This document shows, piece after piece, positions 56,395 through 64,000 of a stretch of DNA of 64,000 bases. The stretch covers positions 1 to 64,000 of the forward strand of contig JAESUZ010000986.1 of the NCBI GenBank assembly GCA_017311185.1. Direction: 5' to 3'. Source of the stretch: Proteles cristata cristata. Its lineage: Eukaryota > Chordata > Mammalia > Carnivora > Hyaenidae. The notes below the pieces were generated by a model. The model did no database searches and was not told the DNA's origin. It saw only the letters and a program-made list of their open reading frames with translations. Numbering within the stretch: position 1 is the stretch's first letter; every line of letters starts with the position of its first letter. The position numbers and the translations under genes were made by a program.

Positions 56395-56515
56395 AAAGTC
56401 AGGAGACTTGGATTCTAATCTTAATTTTACCACTAAATAGCTTTATAAACTCTCTGGTCCCATTTTCCTCATTTGTTAATGAGGACGTTGAATTAAAGAA
56501 TCACTAATAATTTTT
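56395..56515 (+). repeat. MIR SINE
   Basis: ACTTGGATTCTAATCTTAAT, TTTACCACTAAATAGC, CCATTTTCCTCATTTGTTAA, TGAGGACGTTGAATTAAAG in MIR order. Confidence 0.8.
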
Positions 56516-56599
56516 CTAATTCTGAAGTTCAACAAATAGTATATGAATCACAGACTCATAGGATTGGAAGATAGTCATAATCACATATCTGACTCATAG

Positions 56600-56695
56600 T
56601 GAGAACTCATATCAAAGAACCCATATCAAAAATGTGTAAGGGACTCCTGTAAATCAATAAGCAAAAAAGAGACAACCCAACTAAGAACAGGAACT
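56600..56695 (+). mobile_element. Ancient L1 ORF2 fragment
   Basis: GGGACTCCTGTAAATCAATA, AGCAAAAAAGAGACAACCCA, ACTAAGAACAGG resembles a short piece of ORF2 C-terminal half from an old L1. Confidence 0.5.
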
Positions 56696-56714
56696 ATGCT
56701 TATATGCTTTGCAT

Positions 56715-56754
56715 GTATGTGTGTGTGTGTGTGCGCGTGTGTGTGTGTGTGTGT
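56715..56754. repeat. (TG)n microsatellite
   Basis: TG units with a central GCGC interruption. Confidence 0.97.
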
Positions 56755-57854
56755 TACTATTGTTATGATGGAGAAATTTGTTCAGTGGGAAATTTTGGGG
56801 TTCTATGATCATGCACTGAATATATATAGTCACTCAGAAACATTTGGTCATCTGCATGCTGTTGAAGCTGATTTTTTAAAAAAAGTATCCTTTTGTACTG
56901 TTTTTTGTAAGGGAAGCACCCTATTTAAATGAATACATGAAATGCACATAAAAGGGCTTCATAAACTGTAAAGCTCTCTGTAAATGAAAAGCATTATTGT
57001 TATTCCAGACATAATATGAATGCAGTTGACATCAACCTCCATTCATCCCAGTTTCAGGTGTAACAACCAACAAGGGTATTTTCCTTTGTTCCTTTGCCAT
57101 GGCCATGGGAAAGTTTCTGAACCCAATACACAAATAACAGCTGTGATTTTAATTGAGACTTTTGAGTGGATAAGCAAGGTGTATACTGAACACATAGCAA
57201 CAGATAGACTTTCACTTGTGCAGCCACATTATTATTTCCTCAGACGTTGAAAAGGGAAAGTTTTAACAGACCTCTTGGAAATGACCCTTGTTTTTCCCCC
57301 CACCTGTTCGCAGTTACTGTCACAGAATGCGTCATCTCTCTCCCACGCACACAGTGGGAAAACAACTTTGCCATCCAGAGCAAAGAGAGTATTTTGCTGT
57401 GTCAGGGATATGAGAGTCTGCATATGGTTCACTATCCGTTTCCCAATTAGGCTCTGTCCCTAGGCACTGGAGTTTCCTGCCCAGAGAGCTTGCCTAGGAT
57501 CCTTATCATTTCAGCAGAAATAAGTCATCATAAGAGGCCACTGCAAACCAGAATTTTGCCAGAATGTTTGTGGTCTCTGCCTTGCCCTTTTAAAAGATTT
57601 TGCAACTCTTGTCTCGCCTTAGAAGGGTGAGAAATTGTCCCAACAATGTAATCAACCCAGATTGGTCAACCAAAGGGAATTTGCTTGTTCACTCACATTT
57701 GCTGCCTCTATCTTCTTGGATGAAGATATCCCCATGGCCCTACCCCTTGACTGGGGTGACTAACTACTGGGTATTCTCTTTTGCATAGATGTGTTTTGGA
57801 ATTTATGCTTATTTGCCCATTAATGTTTTCCCTATGATGGACTTAGCAGCTCTA

Positions 57855-57859
<5 letters not shown>
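56755..57859. other. Unique-looking sequence, no gene seen
   Basis: 1.1 kb. Overlapping 60-76 codon ORFs at 57020-57463 on both strands, none with a recognised domain. Confidence 0.45.

Positions 57860-57888
<29 letters not shown>
57860..57888. repeat. (CA)n microsatellite
   Basis: Fourteen uninterrupted CA units. Confidence 0.97.
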
Positions 57889-57890
<2 letters not shown>

Positions 57891-57904
57891 AATAGCTATA
57901 GAGT

Positions 57905-58110
57905 TAAAAGTGTTTCAGAGTCCAGAAGACATAGGTTTGAATCTTGGATTTGTCACCACACCTGGATTAGCCTCAGTTGCTTTGTCTGTAAAATGAGGAT
58001 GAAAATATCTTCCTTGTCCTCAGGATTCTTGTGAAGTCAAGAGAGGCAATGCATGTACCCCTTCCCAGAGAGGTCTGGCCCATAGTAATTGCCTCATAAA
58101 CAGTGGGTGA
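57905..58110 (+). repeat. MIR SINE, nearly complete
   Basis: AGAGTTAAAAGTGTTTCAGA, CATAGGTTTGAATCTTGGAT, TTGCTTTGTCTGTAAAATGA, GGATTCTTGTGAAGTCAAGA, GGCCCATAGTAATTGCCTCA: MIR head, core and 3' region in order. Confidence 0.9.
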
Positions 58111-59213
58111 AATGATTATCCCATAGGTTGTGCAACTGGGACAGATTACCCAGTAGTTCAGGGAGGTGGCCAGCCCAAGTTTTGCAGTAAGTTAATGGCA
58201 GACTTAGGACCACAGCTAAGGCCCAAAGCTGTTTTCCATACTGCAGCAAGTCCGGCCATGTCCGAGAATTGCTTCCACAGATTTGGGGAGGAGGCAAAAT
58301 GAAACAAAAGAAAATGAAATAAAACACTTCAATGAAGTGAATTATTAAGCTTTGATGATTTCTTAAATTGAGTGGACTATGGTTGGCTGGCATGAAAGGG
58401 AGGTTTTTATTTTTATTTTTGTTTTTGAAACAGTAGCTTCTCTTTATGTTTCAGCATTTCTTCCCTGTTCAGCCAAAGGCATCTATATTTCTTTGAGGAG
58501 AACTAGGATTGCTAGATAAAGAAAGAAACTAACAAAATATTTTTGTGCAGCCTACTACAGAAGCATAAATTTGAAGGCCAAATCAAAGCTTTAGATTTGT
58601 AAGAGCAAGGTATTGTTGAGAGAGAGAGAAAAAAAAAACAACCCTTGATAATCTAAAGGAAAGGTCCTTAAGGAAGCAGGCTATAGAATCTATGACATCA
58701 AATTTGGTGACAAAGAAAATAAAGAACCAGATTATTGCACCTCCTCTCTGGGCTAACAAGTGGTGGTCACCTGGTTAGAAAAGGTAGAGGAGAAGGAGTA
58801 AGCTGAGTGTTGAGGTGAGCAGGCCAGACCAGACGGAGCCATGTGGAGGGGAGTTGGTGACACTAGAGACATTGGGCATGTAATATGCTTTGCTATTAAG
58901 GGGAAGGTTATGTTAGCTGTTTCATCCGTTCTTGTTGAGGACCTTCTGTAAACAGCTGTCTGTAGGTCATCTGTGGGCTGTCAGCAGAAGTGAAACCCTA
59001 CAAAGTCCCAAGATTTTGCTAAGCTCCATAAGAGCTACCTGTTTGGATGTTTCTCATTTAATGAATGGCCAATGGCACTAACAAATAGCCCTGAAACACA
59101 GCCATAGTTCTCAGAAGATGGGTGGAAATGTAAAGAGTGAGCCCCTACACTCATCCTGGGTCACCAGCCATTTTCATTACTTAGGTTTAATATTAACTTT
59201 AGGAGTTAACAGA
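58111..59213. other. Unique-looking sequence, no gene seen
   Basis: A 99-codon minus ORF at 58094-58393 overlaps the MIR and has no recognised domain. Nothing else seen. Confidence 0.45.
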
Positions 59214-59415
59214 CATAATGATTAAGAATATATACCTAATATCCTGGTTCTCTCCCCTTATTAGATGGGAAACTTTGAGAAAATTTATGAGACTCTCAAC
59301 CCATTGATTTCCTTGTCTGCCAGATGGCATAATCACAATGTCTGCTACATAGGCTTGCAGTGGTTAAATGAATTAATATATATGAAGGACTCACTCAGTT
59401 ATAACAATACCTGAT
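59214..59415 (+). repeat. MIR SINE
   Basis: CATAATGATTAAGAATATAT, TTTCCTTGTCTGCCAGATGG, AGTGGTTAAATGAATTAATA, AACAATACCTGATAC in MIR order, diverged. Confidence 0.78.
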
Positions 59416-59485
59416 ACAAAAAAAACCTCCACTAATTATTAGTTCCAGTTGTTCTTACTATCTCTGTTCATCCACACCAGAGTAA

Positions 59486-59556
59486 GTGTGTGTGTGTGTG
59501 TGTATGTTTGCGAGCACGCATGTGTGAAAGAGAGATTGAGAGAGAGAGAGAGAGAG
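59486..59556. repeat. (TG)n and (GA)n microsatellites
   Basis: TG run at 59486-59505 and GA run at 59528-59556, separated by a short TG/CG-containing segment. Confidence 0.93.
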
Positions 59557-59689
59557 CTAATAAACTGACAGGTTTTGGTGTTGTGTGGGTTTTTTTTTTG
59601 TTGTTATTGTTGTTGTTTTGCTGTAACCAAGAGGGAAGTTACATTTTCACTGTCTCAACTTCCTAAGGTTACCATTTGATTTATTATTC

Positions 59690-59815
59690 ATTTGTTTATA
59701 TGTGCTTAAAAATATTTATTAAGTCCCTTCTATCTGACTGACAGGCACTGTGCAAGGTGGTGAAGATAAAATAACAGAAGAGACATATTTCTACCTTCAT
59801 GTAGTTTGCAACCCT
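59690..59815 (-). mobile_element. L2 3' end remnant, antisense
   Basis: AAAATATTTATTAAGTCCCT, CTGACAGGCACTGTGCAAGG, TACCTTCATGTAGTTTGCAA follows the reversed L2 terminus. Confidence 0.78.
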
Positions 59816-61447
59816 AAGCAGTCTTTTCACATAACTTCTTTCCCTTTATCTGATCTGGGGACACAGGACAATCTCCTGAGCATATTCCATACTGCTGGCA
59901 ATCTGGGGTCCTGTAGCAGTCCATAAAATGCATGGTATATGGGTTTAATAATGTCAGGGGAAATTTTCAGTTAATCCCTTGGACTGTGGGTACACTCAGG
60001 ATTCAAAGGCCAGACCAAAATGGCATGAAGAGAAACAGAGAACTGGTAATTATCTGGTGAATTTGGGTCATGTGGAAAGCCAAACCAAATTACTTTAGCC
60101 AAGGAAAAAATGATTTTTTTTCTCTTCAGATGAATTGGTAGTTTTGGTAAGATCTTGCAGGGGTCTCCTTTCCCCTCTTTGCTTGATTCCACCATATATT
60201 TCCTAGAAACCAGCATATTGTGGGAAATACATGAAGACAAGGACTTTGAGGAAAATGACAACTGTCCCTTATGGGGTGTGATTTTGGGAACCCTGGTCTT
60301 ATTTCCAGTGCATATATGGAAAATTGAAGCAAGGTTCTCAGTCATACGAAAGTTGGCAGTGCTATCAAAAGCCAATCAACTTTTTGTGCTCTAATTTTGA
60401 ACTAAATCTGACAACTTCTCTTCATTTGTGAAACAAATGTTTTGATGTAGCTTTCTCTTAGTTCTAAATTGTACTATGAATTTGTATTTCTAAGGCAAAA
60501 GCAAATGAAGGGGATATGCTTTAATTTTTATGTTTTGAGTCATTTATTATCCTTTAAATAGATTTCAATGTATTCCCCATCCAGGAAATGGTAATGGAAA
60601 TTACCTACTTCAAAATGTAATCTATAAAATCTTGTTAAATAGTGTAATGAAAATTTGTCACTTTGTCACCTAGCTGACCTTTTACAACGCTGAGACCCAA
60701 AATGAAGTGACACTTTCCCCAATTCAGATGAAATGCCCACATATTTTACTGTGTTCTTACCAAGAAAATGCTTAAGCCAAAATTTCAGCTAGTCCAAGTC
60801 AATTTTTAAGCAAAGTGCATAACCAGAAATTGGCACAAACATTTGTGTATCATCCTTTCCATATTCAAAAGCTGTCTGAGACTCATTTGATTAAGCATAA
60901 AAATAACTCTGCGAATGTCATTAGAAAGGCTGATGAACATTCCATGTCTGGTCCCTTGAATTTGTATTCTGAAGATGCACTATTAAGTCACTGCTAAATA
61001 GTTTCTCTTGTAAGAACCTGATCATGCTCTCTAGAGTCTGAAGGAATTATTTTTATATTGAGTTTAGAAGGCTTAATTTTTCTATTTCCATTCAACAGAA
61101 AGGAAACAGCTGGTAAATTAGGGAAGGCCGTTACAGTTTCTTTGGCTACGTAATCTCCACTGGCTTCTTTAGTTAATAGAGCATCTTTATTCCAACCAGG
61201 GCCCCCTCCCTGCCAAATTCCCTCATTAAACTGAGTTGTGATTAGAAAAGAATAAATGGCATTTAATTTTATATGTGGCTTCTTCCAAGCTTCATACTCC
61301 TCTCTAAGTTTTCCTCTTACACTACTTTTCCTTGGATTTAAATATTTCTTCTCTGCCAGCTCTTCAACAGAGGATGTGCAAAGTTCTTGTCCAGTCTTAT
61401 AGACTACTACTGAATGTAGCATCTCCGTGTCCCCTCCTTGGACTCAA
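59816..61447. other. Unique-looking sequence with two longer minus ORFs
   Basis: Minus frames of 134 codons (60375-59971) and 142 codons (61422-60994) are open but carry no domain that I recognise. The second begins MLHSVVVYKTGQELCTSSVE. For about 128 kb of frames at this base composition, an ORF of this length is expected by chance. No splice or promoter context supports them. Confidence 0.4.
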
Positions 61448-61473
61448 CATTCATTCATTCATTCATTCATTCC
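61448..61473. repeat. (CATT)n microsatellite
   Basis: Six CATT units in a row. Confidence 0.95.
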
Positions 61474-61744
61474 ACATACAATTCTTACACATAAAATGGC
61501 CTTATGTACTTTAGACTCAAGCAGTCATCTGTAAGGATAACTTATTGGAGCAGACATGGAAGTTCTCTTTCACTTTCTTAGATTTGTTTCTCTCTTAGGT
61601 GGGGCAGTGGTGTGCTTCTTTCCAGAGACAGGAAACACCAAAATATACCTTGTATGTGTTAGAGTATGTTCCAAACGTGGACAAATGTAGACTGAAATAG
61701 TATCACTTGAGTTTGTCAAGAATGGAGATTTTAGGAGATTCACC
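61474..61744. other. No gene seen
   Basis: No recognised features between the CATT repeat and the ancient L1 start. Confidence 0.4.
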
Positions 61745-61920
61745 TGAAGATGGCGGTATAGGAAGTTCCTGAACTCCCCTCCCACAGACACAACAAAAGG
61801 AGAGTTACCTACGTGATGATTCCCCCTGAAAAGATAGCATCTTTACAACAGAGGATAAAAGGGCCATATGGAGATAAGGAGAGGTAGAGATGCAGTCTTG
61901 CTAAAAACCTCACCTCTGGT

Positions 61921-61961
61921 GTGATGACCCACAATTGTGGGTGATGACTCACAATTGTGAG
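61921..61961. repeat. Tandem pair of palindromes
   Basis: A 20-bp unit (GTGATGACCCACAATTGTGG, then GTGATGACTCACAATTGTGA) is doubled. Each contains a perfect palindrome: 16 bp ACCCACAATTGTGGGT at 61927-61942 and 14 bp CTCACAATTGTGAG at 61948-61961. Confidence 0.95.
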
Positions 61962-63061
61962 GAATGTCATAAATACGGAGCTTATCCCTGAGGATCCAAG
62001 GGTTTGTGCTCTACCCCCACTATTGGAATCTGCTAAGATTGTTTGGAGACAAGTCCCCAAAACACCTGGCTTTGTAAACCAATAGGGCTTATGTTCAAGA
62101 GAACCAGAGGGTTGTCAGGAATGAACATTCTACTTTTAAAGGGCTCATATGTAGACTTATTTACCTTGGGACCCAGTGAGAAATGAGCAGTTTGAAAAGC
62201 ATCAGACCATGTGACAAGGAGATTAATTTGCTAATGTTAAAGCATGTGTCAGAAGAGCAGGAGCTTATTAGAGCTCTGGGGACTGAGGCACTAGTATGTG
62301 TCATTTTTATATTTTCCTTCTAACCTGCTAGCATCATAGGGCAGGGAAGGGTGCTGCTCCCATGGCCCTACCAAAGCCACACACGTTGCCCAGACAGGGG
62401 ATGCCTCTTGAGCACTTAGGTCTCGAAGCCAGGGGGGGATTCTCTTTCTGGGCCCCATGGATCTGAAACAATCAGAGGGACAGTTCCTAGTAGGTTACCA
62501 CTCCAGGGCACTGTGCATACCGCAGACCAAAACATATCCTAGCCTTCCTATGAAAAAGCCTATCTACTTGTCTTGGAGCTTCAACCTGAGGGGCATGCTC
62601 TAGGCCTACTACAACACATCTAGAGGCTCTCAAGGAACATAGGCCAAAGGACACCATTTTCGCACTTTCTCTTTGCCTCATAACAGCTCACCAGTACCTC
62701 CCAGAAAGGAGCTTATATACTTGTCAGGAGCCTTGATTTTTGCAACTGTTGTCAAGGGGACACCTCGAGATCACCTGGTTTGAAAGCCAGCAGGATTTAC
62801 AATTGCAACTCCACAGGACTGTGTATATTGACATATTCTGAAAGCTGCTTTCTGATCTTCTTGTTTCCAATCAGCCTGAAACTAGGTGCTGACTGAGATC
62901 CCTCCCTCTGGAATACTTGACACACCTTAACAACTGCGTTCTATCAAGAATAAATCAGGCTACTTGGACAAAGTTTCAAGAGACAACCAAGAGCTAGGAC
63001 AAGGTTAAATGATAAGGTCATCGCCTATGTAAGACTACTCCTTCAAGACTGGGAGAGATGT

Positions 63062-63277
63062 GGGGCGCCTGGGTGGCTTAATCGGTTAAGCGTCCGACTT
63101 TCACTTAGGTCATGATCTCGCGGTTCGTGGGTTCAAGCCCCGCATCGGGCTCTGTGCTGACTGCCAGCTCAGAGCCTGGAGCCTATTTCAGAGTCTGTAT
63201 CTCCCTCTCTCTCTGACCCTCCCCTGCTCACGCTGTCTCTCTCTCTCTCTCCTAGAAATAAATAAAAATTAAAAAAA
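63062..63277 (+). mobile_element. Young CAN-SINE with 17-bp perfect TSD
   Basis: GGGGCGCCTGGGTGGCTTAA head (A box TGGCTTAATCGG), TTTCACTTAGGTCATGATCT, B box GGTTCGTGGGTTCAAGCCCC, CT-rich body, tail CTAGAAATAAATAAAAATTA with A9. TSD AAGACTGGGAGAGATGT is exact at 63045-63061 and 63278-63294. Inserted in the ancient L1. Confidence 0.97.
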
Positions 63278-63294
63278 AAGACTGGGAGAGATGT

Positions 63295-64000
63295 TTCACC
63301 TAATACATAAAAACAAACACTGAGAGTCAAGCAAAATGTGATAAAAGAGGAATGTATTGCAAATGCATGATGAAAGAACAAAATTAAACTCTAGAAAAAA
63401 AAAACCTTAATAAAATATAGATAAGTAATTAATCTATAAATTATTTTACTCTGAGTAGAGTTCAAATGGACATAAATATGCTCACTGACCTTGAATTTGA
63501 ACTTGAATATGCTCACTGAACTTGGACATAAATATGCTCACTGAATGGATGAACACAGTGAGAACTTTAATAAATACAAAGTATAAGAAAGTACCAAACA
63601 AAAGTCACAGAGCTGAAGAATACAATAAGTATATAGAAAGCAGCAAGGGAAAAACAACTTGTTATGTACAAGGGAACCCTTATAAGACTTTCAGCAGGTT
63701 TCTCAACAGAAACTTTGCAGGCCAGAAAGGAGTGGCATGATATATTCAAAGTGCTGGAAAAAAAAACCTTCCAGCTAAGAATACTCTACCTGGAAAAATG
63801 ATTGTTCAGAATTGAAGAAGAGATAAAGAGTTTTCCAGTGAAGTAAGACCTAAGGGAGTTCATCACCTACTAAACTGGCTTTAGAAGAAATTATATGGTA
63901 AAAATAATGGATCAATCAATTATAAAGCTAGTATGAAGGTTCAAAGATGAAATTAGTAAAAATAACTGTAACTGTAATACTTAAGAGATGCATAAAATAA
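63295..64000 (+). pseudogene. Ancient L1 ORF1 remnant, partial
   Basis: The coiled-coil region (MDINMLTEWMNTVRTLINTK near 63522) is followed by a decayed RNA-binding region and the C-terminal domain (PYKTFSRFLNRNFAGQKGVA near 63680-63740). A + frame of 72 codons (63522-63740) is the longest open piece; stops and frameshifts follow. Around 63465-63545 the unit AATATGCTCACTGAA occurs three times, a local tandem expansion within the coiled-coil part. Confidence 0.75.

Larger units (their letters stand above)
61745..64000 (+). mobile_element. Ancient L1 (L1M-type), 5' UTR and ORF1, cut by the right edge
   Basis: It opens with an L1-like start (GAAGATGGCGGTATAGGAAG), and CCCCTGAAAAGATAGCATCT, ACACCTGGCTTTGTAAACCA, CTTTTAAAGGGCTCATATGT and AATTTGCTAATGTTAAAGCA follow an old L1 5' UTR. 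After a SINE (63062-63277), ORF1 sequences follow. Few CpGs remain. ORF2 would lie beyond the window. Confidence 0.78.

Noticed and set aside
59971..60375. 134-codon minus ORF as a possible gene
   Set aside because: A second minus ORF and a plus ORF overlap it, no domain is visible, and the length is within chance expectation.
60994..61422. 142-codon minus ORF as a possible gene
   Set aside because: No recognised domain, splice or promoter context. With about 128,000 codons across six frames at this base composition, one ORF of about 150 codons is expected by chance.
63062..63140. tRNA-like sequence with A and B boxes as a functional tRNA gene
   Set aside because: It is the head of a CAN-SINE. 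It cannot form a full cloverleaf and is followed by the SINE body and A tail.

Overview
This window looks like nuclear DNA of a feliform carnivore, most likely a cat. The main evidence is repeated tRNA-derived CAN-SINEs of the felid type: a tRNA-like head with A and B boxes, a CT-rich body and an A-rich AAATAAA tail. Carnivore-type L1 elements carrying polypurine tracts in the 5' UTR and G-rich tracts in the 3' UTR support this. I see no bacterial-style gene organisation. I found no host exon, structural RNA gene or CRISPR array that I can support. The window reads as intergenic or deep-intronic sequence built from nested transposable elements.

Layout. Positions 1-3270 hold the 5' half of a minus-strand L1 that runs off the left edge, with the start of ORF2, a broken ORF1 and a CpG-rich 5' UTR. 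It abuts remnants of older L1 elements (3290-4379). A nearly full-length minus-strand L1 (4398-11138) follows, bounded by an 18-bp target-site duplication (TSD) with one mismatch. From 11 to 24 kb there are several SINEs, a long ancient L1 in minus orientation (18.06-22.5 kb) and an inverted pair of MaLR-type LTRs inside it. From 24 to 36 kb there is an inverted pair of L2 elements, a 26-bp micro-insertion of SINE tail with its own TSD, further SINEs, another MaLR-like LTR, and an ancient L1 interrupted by a 3'-UTR-derived processed pseudogene. From 36 to 48 kb the sequence is mostly unique, with L2, MIR and MER5-type fossils. From 48 to 54 kb there is a decayed ERVL-type integrase region, a young 5'-truncated L1 with a 24-A tail, an ERVL-like LTR and an L2 split by two MER5-type copies. 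From 54 to 61.7 kb there are MIR, L1 and microsatellite fragments in otherwise unique sequence. From 61.7 kb to the right edge there is an ancient plus-strand L1 (5' UTR, then ORF1), carrying a young SINE.

How the parts relate. The genes present are retrotransposon genes, all broken except for the last 62 or so codons of ORF2 in the youngest L1 fragment. Nested insertions give a relative age order. L2, MIR, MER5 and ERVL-type fossils are oldest. Ancient L1 and MaLR LTRs come next, then older CAN-SINEs and the two long L1s. Youngest are the SINEs with near-perfect TSDs and retained CpGs and the A24-tailed L1. I did not find a convincing undescribed biological system. The most unusual signals are a perfect 38-bp direct repeat 1.09 kb apart, the 26-bp ultra-truncated SINE insertion, the 3'-UTR pseudogene, and the ERVL integrase remnant. 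Family names for old repeats come from memory of consensus patterns and were not checked by any search.
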